Shown here: in pieces, positions 17,566 to 27,930 of the stretch
How positions within the stretch are numbered: position 1 is the stretch's first letter
Layout: every line of letters begins with the position of its first letter
NCBI RefSeq assembly: GCF_041429795.1
Contig: NZ_CP163424.1
Span: forward strand, 2,172,001-2,236,000
DNA length: 64,000 bases
Origin: Algimonas porphyrae
Lineage (GTDB): Bacteria; Pseudomonadota; Alphaproteobacteria; Caulobacterales; Maricaulaceae
Direction of reading: 5' to 3'
Translations under genes and position numbers: made by a program
Notes under the pieces: generated by a model
The model's database searches: none
Seen by the model: only the letters and a program-made list of their open reading frames with translations
What the model was told of the DNA's origin: nothing

Positions 17566-18178
17566 AAACTAGAAAACTCGCCAGTGGAGTTACCCAAGAA
17601 AGGAAAATTAAAACGGCTGACAAGCAAAATAATTTAGTCGCAAAGAGACGACTTCGCTCAGCCTTGACCTCATTAGTTCTTCTGTCAGCCTCAGAAGTCT
17701 CGAACATACTTTTAAGTTCTGTCAGCGTTGTCTTGATGTAGTTATCGTATGCGATCCTGTTGTCTTGAGTGCCTTGATGGTTTGAGCTCAATGACTGCGC
17801 TTCGAGAGTTCTGACATTCAAATCTACCAATTGTTTGGATTTTTCGTGCAGTCTATTGTGTTCATATCCATAAATTAGGTGCGATGTGAAACTCATCATA
17901 CATAGGTATGAGGTTATTAACGATAATAGCGACCACAACGCTGAGTACTTAGACAAATGCTTAAACTCGCTAGCTATTGATGGGTCAGCAATAGTCGAAA
18001 TTGAAAACAGGAAGGTGGCCCCTGCAGCCGCGGTATTTCCTAGGAAAAGCGTCTTTCGTAACGAGACACCTTCTTTCCTCATCTCTGAAGATAGAAAGAC
18101 TGAACTATTCACTTCAATGTTTTGAAACTCTGACTTTAACGACGTTTGCGCTCTGAAGAGGTCGAGATCAGTGGGCAT
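17552..18178 (-). CDS. AT-rich three-helix membrane protein of unknown function
   Basis: A 208-aa protein I do not recognise. The first 50 residues are polar. Hydrophobic segments lie at roughly 47-72, 80-108 and 175-205, with a charged, partly coiled stretch between the second and third (KSKQLVDLNVRTLEAQSL, then TLTELKSMFETSEADRR). GC content over 17581-18060 is about 42 %, far below the neighbours, with codons such as ATA, AGA and TTA, so recent acquisition is likely. The start at 18178 is secured by GGAGG seven bases upstream. It overlaps folP by 11 bases and thiD by 14, so it is embedded in that operon without a promoter gap. Confidence 0.75.
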   Translation of the reverse strand: MPTDLDLFRAQTSLKSEFQNIEVNSSVFLSSEMRKEGVSLRKTLFLGNTAAAGATFLFSISTIADPSIASEFKHLSKYSALWSLLSLITSYLCMMSFTSHLIYGYEHNRLHEKSKQLVDLNVRTLEAQSLSSNHQGTQDNRIAYDNYIKTTLTELKSMFETSEADRRTNEVKAERSRLFATKLFCLSAVLIFLSWVTPLASFLVYEYF

Positions 18179-18980
18179 ATATTTCCTCCCAAACCCGCAA
18201 CGCCTGCCGCGTCTCTGCCACGTCATGGACGCGCAATATCGCGGCCCCCTCCTTCGCCGCATAGAGCGCACTCGCCAGTGAGCCTCCCAAACGCTGGTTC
18301 ACAGCACTCCCGTCGATCTTCTGAATGAAGCTCTTCCGCGACGTGCCAATCAGGGTCGGCGCGAGGGCTGCGAAGCGGGCCGTGTGACGCAGGATGACGA
18401 GATTATCCTCCAGCCGCTTACCGAACCCGATCCCCGGATCGATGGTCATTGACGCGCGATCGATCCCGGCGGACTCGCAGGCCGCAATCCGGCCCTCGAG
18501 CCAGTCCAGCACCTCCTCGACGACCGCTGTGTAATGGGGACGGTCCTGCATCGTCTCCGGCGTGCCTTGGGCATGCATCAGGATGACGGGGCAGCCGAGC
18601 TCGGCGGCGAGCGTCAAGCTGTCGTCCGAATAGGTCAGGGCTGACACATCGTTCCATATATCGGCCCCCGCCAGAACAGCCGCCTCGGCGACCTCGGGCT
18701 TGCGCGTATCGATGCTGATGATGGGTTCGGGGTCCTGATCGCGGGTTGCGTCGCGAATGGCCTGAATGACGGGAACGACCCGGTCGCGTTCTACTTGCCA
18801 AGGCACGGCCTGCGCACCGGGGCGCGTGCTTTCACCGCCAATATCGAGCATATCTGCGCCGTCATCGATCAGCCGCCGCGCCTGCGCCACAGCCCGATCG
18901 AGATCGACAAATTGTCCGCCATCGGAAAAACTATCCGGCGTAACGTTGAGGATCCCCATGATCTTCGGCCGTGTAAACAT
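18168..18980 (-). CDS. folP: Dihydropteroate synthase
   Basis: Condenses para-aminobenzoate with hydroxymethyl-dihydropterin diphosphate in folate synthesis; the sulfonamide target. The 270-aa TIM barrel has the pterin-site motifs MGILNVTPDSFSDGG (from residue 8) and DIGGESTRPGA (about 47), and a C-terminal loop with TSRKSF. Length and motifs are normal. It follows ftsH after a terminator and overlaps the AT-rich gene by 11 bases. Confidence 0.95.
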   Translation of the reverse strand: MFTRPKIMGILNVTPDSFSDGGQFVDLDRAVAQARRLIDDGADMLDIGGESTRPGAQAVPWQVERDRVVPVIQAIRDATRDQDPEPIISIDTRKPEVAEAAVLAGADIWNDVSALTYSDDSLTLAAELGCPVILMHAQGTPETMQDRPHYTAVVEEVLDWLEGRIAACESAGIDRASMTIDPGIGFGKRLEDNLVILRHTARFAALAPTLIGTSRKSFIQKIDGSAVNQRLGGSLASALYAAKEGAAILRVHDVAETRQALRVWEEIYAH

Positions 18981-19007
18981 GCTCAGAGCTTAGCCTCTCC
19001 CCGGTCA

Positions 19008-19033
19008 AAGAAAAAGGCCGGGTCGCCCCGGCC
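19008..19033 (-). terminator. Rho-independent terminator downstream of ftsH
   Basis: On the minus strand a seven-base GC stem (GGCCGGG/CCCGGCC, four-base loop, 19016-19033) is followed by TTTTTCTTT. It lies just after the ftsH stop and separates ftsH from folP. Confidence 0.88.
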
Positions 19034-19058
19034 TCCTATTTCATTGCTGCGAACGGTA

Positions 19059-21005
<1,947 letters not shown>

Positions 21006-21034
21006 GGGACTTCCAGCAGAAGGGGGACGTGACG

Positions 21035-21066
21035 CTATACATAGGGCAGTCGCGCCATTTTGAAAG
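21035..21066 (-). promoter_or_regulatory. Candidate heat-shock (RpoH-type) promoter of ftsH
   Basis: On the minus strand CTTTCA (21061-21066) is separated by about 16 bases from CCTATGTATAG (near 21035-21045). This resembles the alphaproteobacterial RpoH form CTTG-N(16-18)-CYTATnT. The position, about 30 bases upstream of the ftsH ATG, suits a gene that is heat-shock controlled in related bacteria. The -35 match is partial. Confidence 0.35.
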
Positions 21067-21125
21067 CGACAGGACTGTCATGTCACATTGTTTTTATACG
21101 GTGGAGACGGGTTTTTACGTCGCAC

Positions 21126-22295
21126 TTACGTCTTTCGGGTTCGATCCATGCAGGAGGGCTTGCAATCTTCGGTCCACAAGGTTGTCGATCCGCACGTCAC
21201 GGCCATAGAGAATGCGGTATCCGACATGGTGACCACGCCGCTCCGGCTGAATGATTCCCCCCCGCCGCGCAGCAGAAAACGGCCATCCCAGACGATCGGC
21301 GCCGAGCCGATCTCCTGCCGTATCGCGGTTGGGGGCTGGCGACCATCCTGCCGCCCCGTCATGGCGACGGGATCGCGCGACAGGGTCAGACGCTGTCCGT
21401 CCCACTGCGCCAGACAGCCATGACCGATGGCAAGGCGGGACTGCGCGCTCAGCGACGTGAGATGGGCCGCGATGCGGCTTCGGTCCGGCGGGCCTGCCTG
21501 CCCGCCAATGATCGGCGCCAGCGCGGCCAGTGTCGGCGCGTCGATCAGCCGGGGCACGCTCAGCAATCCCTCATGGCTTAAATGATAATCCCGCAGCTGA
21601 CGCCGCATATGTTCCCGGTCCCGCGCCAGTCCGGCCTGCATATCCGCAGACAGAGCCAGCATGTCGGCGCGCACATCTGGACGGCTGGCCAGATAGTGTC
21701 GGGTGCGAATGCGGTTGAAGCGAATGTCCCGGTTGGATGGGTCTTCGATCGGCGACAGCGCCTGCGTCGAAGCGCGGAGCGCCTCCCGACTGATCGAGAG
21801 AACGGGCCGCACAAGCGTGATGCCCGCCAGCTCCGGCCAGACGGCCCCGTAGCGACGGGACTGCATGCCGGCCGCACCCCGCCATCCGGACCCCCGATCC
21901 AGCCGCATCAGGACGGTTTCGGCCTGATCGTCGGCATGATGCGCCGTGACTAAATGATCGAGCCTATGCCGCCGGCAATAATCGCCCATGAGCTGATAAC
22001 GCGCGCGCCGCGCCTTGGCCTGCAATCCGGTTTTCGGTGGTTCATAGGGGTGCCAAGTCAGGACGGTCACATCCCACCCATATTGCGAGGCCAGAAGCCC
22101 CGCCATCGCCGCTTCGCGTTCCGAACTGTCGCGCAGGCCATGATCGACATGCAGCACCGCTTTCAGTCCAGGATGATCCTTCAGGGCCGCCAGCAGGGAC
22201 AGGCTGTCGCCACCGCCGGAATAAGCCAGAGCAAAATGTGGGGCATCATCCGGCAAGCGCGTTGCCAGATGGGCGCGGACCGCCTCGCTCAGCAC
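21126..22295 (-). CDS. tilS: tRNA(Ile)-lysidine synthase
   Basis: Attaches lysine to C34 of tRNA-Ile(CAU), changing its codon and charging specificity; essential in most bacteria. The 389-aa protein has the PP-loop ATP motif YSGGGDSLSLL (from about residue 25) and the HADDQAETVLMRL segment of the N-type PPase domain. The C-terminal part is poorly conserved, as is common. The start is GTG at 22295, overlapping the cpoB stop by seven bases. Confidence 0.93.
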   Translation of the reverse strand: MLSEAVRAHLATRLPDDAPHFALAYSGGGDSLSLLAALKDHPGLKAVLHVDHGLRDSSEREAAMAGLLASQYGWDVTVLTWHPYEPPKTGLQAKARRARYQLMGDYCRRHRLDHLVTAHHADDQAETVLMRLDRGSGWRGAAGMQSRRYGAVWPELAGITLVRPVLSISREALRASTQALSPIEDPSNRDIRFNRIRTRHYLASRPDVRADMLALSADMQAGLARDREHMRRQLRDYHLSHEGLLSVPRLIDAPTLAALAPIIGGQAGPPDRSRIAAHLTSLSAQSRLAIGHGCLAQWDGQRLTLSRDPVAMTGRQDGRQPPTAIRQEIGSAPIVWDGRFLLRGGGESFSRSGVVTMSDTAFSMAVTCGSTTLWTEDCKPSCMDRTRKT

Positions 22296-23152
22296 CCGGT
22301 TCGGCTGGCCTCGAGCGCAGCCTTGTCGCGGCTGGCCTGAGAAGCATTCGGATATTGGCCATCAAAGGAGGCCAGCGCGGCGCAGGACTGCTCGGGCTGG
22401 CCCATTTCGCGCAAGGCCGCCGCCAGTTTCACCAGCGCATCGGGTGCGCGCGAGCTCTCCTGATCCACTTGTAGCGACGTCACATAACTTTCCGCCGCCG
22501 CATTGAAGCGCCCTCGCACGAAGTAGCTCTCGCCGAGCCAGTAATGGATTTCGCCCGCATCAGATGCGTCTGGAAAAGCCTGAAGATACTGGATGAAAGC
22601 GGCTTCGGCCCCGGCATAATCCTCTTCGGCCAGACGGATTTTTCCAGTTTCACCCATTTGCGACGCGTCATTGCCGGGATTGTCTTCAGCGGGCGGCAAG
22701 ACGAAATCCTCGAGCCCGCCCTCAGGGGGACCAAGTATCGGCGACAATGTAGCCGGGCCGTCCGCATAGGTCTCATCGACCTGCGGTTCGGGACGGCTGG
22801 GAACGCCGCGCGCGATTTCGTCGAGCTGGATTTTCATCGCGGTCGACTGGTCCTGCATCAGGCGAACATCATCCTGCAGCGCCGTGAATTCCCGGTCGGA
22901 TATCTCCGCCTCATACGACAGACGCTCGATCTCGCCGCGTAATGTCCGGATCGTCGCCTCCAGCGTGTCGATCCGCGACATCAGACGTTCCGCCGCTGGA
23001 TCACCCGTCAGCATGCGCGCCTCAAGACGGTCGACACGCTCACGCAGGGCGGCATTCTGCGCGGCCAGCTCGGCACGGCTCTGCGCATAGGCGGGCGCCC
23101 CCATCAGGAGGATCAGAACCGGGATGAGAAGAAGGCGGATGAAAGACGTCAT
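22289..23152 (-). CDS. cpoB: Cell division coordinator CpoB (YbgF)
   Basis: Periplasmic Tol-Pal partner that coordinates PBP1B activity and outer-membrane constriction in E. coli. The 287-aa protein has a signal peptide (residues 1-23, ending AYA), an N-terminal coiled coil (about 25-115), a variable linker and C-terminal TPR repeats beginning KIRLAEEDYAGAEAAFIQYL. Order and length fit the family. It lies downstream of pal and overlaps tilS by seven bases. Confidence 0.92.
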   Translation of the reverse strand: MTSFIRLLLIPVLILLMGAPAYAQSRAELAAQNAALRERVDRLEARMLTGDPAAERLMSRIDTLEATIRTLRGEIERLSYEAEISDREFTALQDDVRLMQDQSTAMKIQLDEIARGVPSRPEPQVDETYADGPATLSPILGPPEGGLEDFVLPPAEDNPGNDASQMGETGKIRLAEEDYAGAEAAFIQYLQAFPDASDAGEIHYWLGESYFVRGRFNAAAESYVTSLQVDQESSRAPDALVKLAAALREMGQPEQSCAALASFDGQYPNASQASRDKAALEASRTGC

Positions 23153-23166
23153 GAGGCCAGTCTAGA

Positions 23167-23200
23167 CTGCCATTCCGGAAAGTGCTGCCCCGAATGGCAG
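23167..23200. other. Hairpin in the pal-cpoB spacer
   Basis: CTGCCATTC (23167-23175) pairs perfectly with GAATGGCAG (23192-23200) around a 16-base loop. No T-tract follows on either strand, so it is more likely an RNA-processing or mRNA-stability structure within the tol-pal operon than a full terminator. Confidence 0.5.
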
Positions 23201-23237
23201 CCCGCCCGGAATAGCCGCTCGCAATAGGCGACCCTGT

Positions 23238-23813
23238 TTAGCTCTGGCCGGATGGACGCAGATTGGTGAAGCCATTTCGGTTTCGCGCCCAGCCTTCCTC
23301 ATTGCTGCGCGCATCGATCGGACGTTCCTTGCCGTAGGATACGGTCGTCAGACGGGAGGGGTCGACACCCTGGCTGACCAGAAACGCCTTGACGCTATTG
23401 GCCCGACGCGCGCCGAGCGCAATATTATACTGACGCGTTCCGCGTTCATCGGCGTGACCTTCGATAACGGCATCGTAACCGCGGTAGGCCGTCAGCCATT
23501 GCGCCTGCTGTCGGAGTTTCGCCCTGGCCTCGGGCGTGAGCGTGAACTGATCATACCCGAAATAGACGCGCGCTTCGCCACCGCTCTGGAAGGCAAAATC
23601 CTGGATCGAGCCGGGGACCGGGCCTTGCGGCTGGGTCTGCACTGGCGGCAGCGGTCGGATGACTTCCGGCGCGCGCTCTTCGACCATGGGTTCAGGCAGA
23701 TCTGCGATGGGTTCCGGTTCGGGTTCGGGCATCGGCTCGGGCGCGGAGGCGCAAGCGGTGATCAGAAGTGCCGTTACCGAAGTCACGGCCAGCAAGCGAA
23801 GCGTAGAAGTCAT
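23238..23813 (-). CDS. pal: Peptidoglycan-associated lipoprotein Pal
   Basis: Outer-membrane lipoprotein that binds peptidoglycan and TolB. The 191-aa protein has a lipobox LITAC (cysteine at 21), a proline/glutamate-rich linker (PEPEPEP) and a C-terminal OmpA domain with the peptidoglycan-binding segment GHADERGTRQYNIALGARRA. A 135-base gap separates it from tolB. Confidence 0.96.
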   Translation of the reverse strand: MTSTLRLLAVTSVTALLITACASAPEPMPEPEPEPIADLPEPMVEERAPEVIRPLPPVQTQPQGPVPGSIQDFAFQSGGEARVYFGYDQFTLTPEARAKLRQQAQWLTAYRGYDAVIEGHADERGTRQYNIALGARRANSVKAFLVSQGVDPSRLTTVSYGKERPIDARSNEEGWARNRNGFTNLRPSGQS

Positions 23814-23948
23814 GTTCCGTCCAGTCTTTCGTTTGTTGCTTTCAACTATGTCTAGCCCGTGTCGTCAAAGGCGAATTCGTGAAACTTTAAAAAGGGTCGC
23901 GGCGAAATTGTGGCCATTTCCGCTTTTTGCGGCTGAATTCGGCGCGCG

Positions 23949-25259
23949 TCAGTCCAGAATTGGTGACCAGGCCGGATCCGTCGCCTGTCCAGGCGTGTCG
24001 ACACGCTTCAGGTTGCGACCGGTCAGATCGATCGACCATAATTCCGCCCGCGAATCCCGCCCGCGCGACTCGCGCGTGAAAATGATGACCCGCCCATTCG
24101 GCGACCAGCTCGGCATATCGACCAGATATCCATCCGTCAGAATGCGCTCGCCACTGCCATCCGGATCCATGACCCCAATGGCGAAGCGCCCGCGATTCTG
24201 GCGAACGAAAGCGATCTTGTCGCCGCGCGGACTCCAGACGGGTTGGTTGTAGCGTCCATCGCCGAAGCTGATCCGCTTGGGGTTCGAGCCATCGGCATTC
24301 ATCGTGTAGATCTGTGGCGTGCCGCCCCGGTCGCTCTGAAACACGATCCGCCGACCATCTGGCGAATAGCTGGCCGACACGTCGATACCGGCATCAGTTG
24401 TCAAGCGCTGCGTCGAACGGGTTCGCAGGTCCATGGCGTAGATATCGACATTGCCGCGCTGTTCCATCGACATGATCATGCCCTGCCCGTCCGGCTTGAA
24501 GCGCGGCGCGAAGGTCATACCCGGAAAACTGCCCAGCAGTTCGCGACGCCCTGTCGCGATGTCCAGGATATAGACCTGAGGCGGCAAGGTCTCGTAGCTC
24601 ATGAAAGCGATCGTCTGGCTGCTCGGGTCGAATTGCGGGCTGACGACAAGGTCCGATCCGCCAAGCAGATATTGCGGGTTGAAACCGTCCTGATCCATGA
24701 TGGCAAGACGCTTGATCCGCTCCGTCTTCGACCCGCGCTGATCCACGAACACGATGCGCGAGTTGAAATAGCCCTCTTCGCCCGTCAGCGCCTTGTAGAT
24801 CGCATCCGACGCCTTATGCGCGGTCCGGCGCCAATTATCAGGCGTCGTGGAAAAGCGGATGCCCTGCAATTGCCGCCCCGCAAACACATCCCAGAGCCGG
24901 AATTCGACCCGGACCCTGTCAGCCCCATCGGCCACGACACGTCCTGAAACGAGAGCATCGGCGCGAATGACGCGCCAGTCCGCGAATGTCGGCTCATAAT
25001 CGATGTCGGTCTGGGTTTCGAGGAAGCTGGCCGGGTCGAGCGCACGGAACAGCGCACTGCCTTCCAGATCGGACCGAATGACGGACGCGATCTGCGCGCC
25101 GAGCCGCTGCGTGTTCGCCTCCGTCCCGATAAAATCGGGAACGGCGATCGGCACCGGATCGATATTGCCTTCCGTAATATCGACTTCGATCTGCGCGATC
25201 GCCGGTTGGGTGAATAACAAACCGACAAGCGCGGCGATCAGGGTCAGGATACGAAACAT
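23949..25259 (-). CDS. tolB: Tol-Pal system protein TolB
   Basis: Periplasmic beta-propeller that couples TolA to Pal. The 436-aa protein has a signal peptide (FRILTLIAALVGLLFTQPAIAQ), an N-terminal alpha/beta domain and a WD40-like PD40 propeller with repeated units such as ASYSPDGRRIVFQSDRGG and PVWSPRGDKIAF. I chose the ATG at 25259 because it opens the signal peptide; an in-frame ATG at 25313 would run into tolA. Confidence 0.96.
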   Translation of the reverse strand: MFRILTLIAALVGLLFTQPAIAQIEVDITEGNIDPVPIAVPDFIGTEANTQRLGAQIASVIRSDLEGSALFRALDPASFLETQTDIDYEPTFADWRVIRADALVSGRVVADGADRVRVEFRLWDVFAGRQLQGIRFSTTPDNWRRTAHKASDAIYKALTGEEGYFNSRIVFVDQRGSKTERIKRLAIMDQDGFNPQYLLGGSDLVVSPQFDPSSQTIAFMSYETLPPQVYILDIATGRRELLGSFPGMTFAPRFKPDGQGMIMSMEQRGNVDIYAMDLRTRSTQRLTTDAGIDVSASYSPDGRRIVFQSDRGGTPQIYTMNADGSNPKRISFGDGRYNQPVWSPRGDKIAFVRQNRGRFAIGVMDPDGSGERILTDGYLVDMPSWSPNGRVIIFTRESRGRDSRAELWSIDLTGRNLKRVDTPGQATDPAWSPILD

Positions 25260-25273
25260 GGTCGCTCTCAGTC

Positions 25274-26092
25274 TCACAGTTGCGGACGGAAGTTCAAGAT
25301 CAGTGATTCCCACTGATCGAACTTGTCCGCTGGAAGAAAATCATAGGGTGCGCATTTCTTGACGGCCTGCATGGCGCGCATCTCCGCCACGTCCCAGAAC
25401 GGATTGCCCGGCGCGGCACGGCGCGATGCGGCACGATCGATCACCCGCACGTCCTTGATAAAACCACCCGGAATCATGTCGACATGCAGGCGGACCACCA
25501 GCTTTTCGAGGTCTTTGGCATCGACGGGCTTGCGCCAGCACCGATACATGGCGCTGTTCAAAGCATCCAGTTCGGACAGGGTCATCGCATTGCCGGCCCC
25601 GATGCCTTCGCGGGCACGGTCGGAATAGACGAGACGCTCCGAAGGCCCTTCCTCGGCGATCTGCGAGTTTGCGACCAGGGATGTGTCCTTGGACTTGTCG
25701 ATCAGGCTGGAAATGCGGTCCAGATCGAAGGCTGGCGCTTCGGCCACCTTTTCAGGTTCGGGTTCGGGATCCTCGACCGGATCATCATCGGCCTCCACAG
25801 GGGGCGGCGTGATTTCGGCCATCTCATCGGGGGCGATCCTGGTCGTGTCGGACGCGTCCGGCGCATTGTCCGCAGCCGTCAGAACCTGCATGGGTTCAGG
25901 CTCGGGCTCGGGGCCTGGCTGCGGCGCAGGGCGTTTGAGCGAGGCACGGATATTGGTGAATTCGTCGACCGTTATCAGTTCGACAGGGACGATGCGGCCC
26001 TGTTCCATCGGTTCGACGGCCGTGAAGGCGAACCCCGCCCCGAAGATGACGCCTGCATGCAGGATCAGCGATATGGGCAGGCCTGCGCGCAT
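25274..26092 (-). CDS. tolA: TolA-like energy transducer
   Basis: Inner-membrane protein linking TolQR to TolB/Pal. The 272-aa protein has one N-terminal helix (about 5-22), a long acidic proline-rich periplasmic region (PEPEPEPMQ and similar) and a C-terminal TonB/TolA-like domain (about 185-272, MYRCWRKPVDAKDLEKLVV). It is shorter than E. coli TolA (421 aa) and lacks the alanine/lysine helix, as usual in alphaproteobacteria. Its ATG overlaps the tolR stop by one base (TAATG). Confidence 0.88.
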   Translation of the reverse strand: MRAGLPISLILHAGVIFGAGFAFTAVEPMEQGRIVPVELITVDEFTNIRASLKRPAPQPGPEPEPEPMQVLTAADNAPDASDTTRIAPDEMAEITPPPVEADDDPVEDPEPEPEKVAEAPAFDLDRISSLIDKSKDTSLVANSQIAEEGPSERLVYSDRAREGIGAGNAMTLSELDALNSAMYRCWRKPVDAKDLEKLVVRLHVDMIPGGFIKDVRVIDRAASRRAAPGNPFWDVAEMRAMQAVKKCAPYDFLPADKFDQWESLILNFRPQL

Positions 26093-26538
26093 TACTGATT
26101 GATCGGATCCGTCTGCAAGTTCAAGTTGGAGAAGCCTGCCGCATTTACGCGCGCCATGACCCGCATCACGGCGCCATAATTGGAATCCTTGTCGGCCCGC
26201 ATGATGATCCGTTCGTCATAGCCCGCATCCGAAATGGCGACGAGCTTGGCCACCAGATCCTCGATCGGGACTTCCTCTTCCTGTAGAAAGACCAACCCGT
26301 CCGCATCGACGGTGATGGTCAAGGGGTCCTGCTGGGACGGCAGCGCCTTGGCGTCGGTCTTGGGAAGATCGATTGGCACACCGACGGAGAGGAGCGGTGC
26401 GGCGACCATGAAGACGATCAGAAGCACCAGCATGACGTCAACCAGCGGCGTGACGTTGATCTCCGAACTGACGCGAGAGCGGCGATAGCGCCTGCGCCCG
26501 CCATTGCGGCCGACGCCGCGTTGTACCGACATGCCCAT
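26092..26538 (-). CDS. tolR: Tol-Pal proton-channel subunit TolR (ExbD family)
   Basis: A 148-aa ExbD/TolR protein. One N-terminal helix with the proton-channel aspartate in TPLVDVMLVLLIVFM (about residue 33) leads to a periplasmic domain. It works with TolQ to harvest the proton gradient for TolA. It starts two bases after the tolQ stop. Confidence 0.95.
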   Translation of the reverse strand: MGMSVQRGVGRNGGRRRYRRSRVSSEINVTPLVDVMLVLLIVFMVAAPLLSVGVPIDLPKTDAKALPSQQDPLTITVDADGLVFLQEEEVPIEDLVAKLVAISDAGYDERIIMRADKDSNYGAVMRVMARVNAAGFSNLNLQTDPINQ

Positions 26539-26539
26539 A

Positions 26540-27268
26540 TCAGCCGCCCGCGTTCAACTTGCGACCCAGGATGGCGGAGAGTTCGTCCGCATAACCTTCC
26601 AGGCGACCGCCATATTTGTCGATGTCAGTCAGATACATATCGTAGAAAATCTTGGCCGGGATCGCCGCAATCAGGCCGAGCGCGGTCGCGAAAAGCGCTT
26701 CGGCAATGCCGGGCGCTACGACGGCCAGGTTCGTGCTCTCTGACGCGGCAATCGCGCGGAAGGAGTTCATGATCCCCCAGACCGTGCCGAACAGGCCGAT
26801 AAAGACCGAGATGGACGCCACGGTTCCCAACACGGGCAAACCTTTTTCGGCTTTGGCCAGTTCGCGGTTGATCACGAGGTTCATGACCGAGTCGATTCGT
26901 TCATGCTTGGCGTTGGTACTGCCAATCCGCTGCGTTCCGCTGCCCTCATTATATTCGCGCATCGCTGCGGCGAAAACACGTGCCATCGGGTCCCGCGCAT
27001 CATTGCCCAGCGCAGCCGAGAGTTCGTCCAGCGTGCGACCGGACCAGAACGTATCTTCGAAATCGGTCGCGCGCCGTTTCAAAAGCGTGATCATGATGAA
27101 TTTGTCGACCGCCACGACCCAGCTCCAGACCGATGCCAGCACGAGGATCAGCATGACGGCCTTGATGACCCAATCCGACATCATGAACAGCGACAGGAAG
27201 GAGTAATCCCCCACCGAAGCGGGCTCGACTTGCATGATACTCAGGGCGATCAGGCTCACAATCATCAA
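26540..27268 (-). CDS. tolQ: Tol-Pal proton-channel subunit TolQ (ExbB family)
   Basis: A 242-aa inner-membrane protein with three helices (about 30-50, 140-160 and 175-200) and the conserved segment GLFGTVWGIMNSFRAI. It is the first gene of the tol block. The ybgC thioesterase gene often found upstream is absent here. The 277-base gap 27269-27545 to the divergent lipoprotein gene must hold the operon promoter, but I could not place it with confidence. Confidence 0.96.
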   Translation of the reverse strand: MMIVSLIALSIMQVEPASVGDYSFLSLFMMSDWVIKAVMLILVLASVWSWVVAVDKFIMITLLKRRATDFEDTFWSGRTLDELSAALGNDARDPMARVFAAAMREYNEGSGTQRIGSTNAKHERIDSVMNLVINRELAKAEKGLPVLGTVASISVFIGLFGTVWGIMNSFRAIAASESTNLAVVAPGIAEALFATALGLIAAIPAKIFYDMYLTDIDKYGGRLEGYADELSAILGRKLNAGG

Positions 27269-27545
27269 TCCTTTATCAACCGGGCCGGATGAAACCGCGG
27301 CGTCTTCTCATAAGCGACGCGCCCGCGCGGGAAACTTAAAGGGCCGTAAGGCTTTCAAGTTCACGACGGAAGGGTCGTGCGCACTGCATTGTTGCGCGGT
27401 TAATTCAACATGTTTCGGGAAAGAAAGTCTTAACCATCACGTCATGCGATTCTGTGCCATTGGTGCTTGATTGCGCCGTGATCATGTCACAATTTTGACG
27501 CCATGGTGGGCCATGTAGCGACACCATCCTACCGCTGGAGATACC

Positions 27546-27890
27546 ATGCGCGCGCTTATTCTATCCCTATCCTGCCTGACGGTTCTGTCAGCGTGTCAGA
27601 CTGTCCCCGACGATATGGACACATCGGTCAATATCGACGTCCCGGAGATGCGGACCTGCACACCGATGAGTGCCTTGCAACGGGTTGAAATTCCGGCTGT
27701 GACGCGAACCTTCACCGCGATCACGGAAATCGAGAACGAACCCTATGAGCCGATCCAGAAGAAGGAGACGATCGTGCGGGAAATCGAACCGGCGCGTGTA
27801 GTCTTCCTCAACAGTGCCGGCGCGGAAGTCACCGATATTTGCGAAACCGAGATCAATCCGAGCGGGATGACGAGCGAAGGGTCCTTCTAG
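27546..27890 (+). CDS. Small lipoprotein of unknown function
   Basis: A 114-aa protein with a clear lipoprotein signal (RALILSLSCLTVLSAC, lipid-accepting Cys at 17). The mature part is acidic and contains two more cysteines (in RTCTPM and DICETE) that could form a disulphide. No family is recognised. It is transcribed divergently from tolQ and convergent with the acyl-CoA ligase gene. Confidence 0.75.
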   Translation: MRALILSLSCLTVLSACQTVPDDMDTSVNIDVPEMRTCTPMSALQRVEIPAVTRTFTAITEIENEPYEPIQKKETIVREIEPARVVFLNSAGAEVTDICETEINPSGMTSEGSF

Positions 27891-27930
27891 GGCCCTTCCT
27901 ATCGCGCTGCGGAGTTTCCGGCACGCCGCT

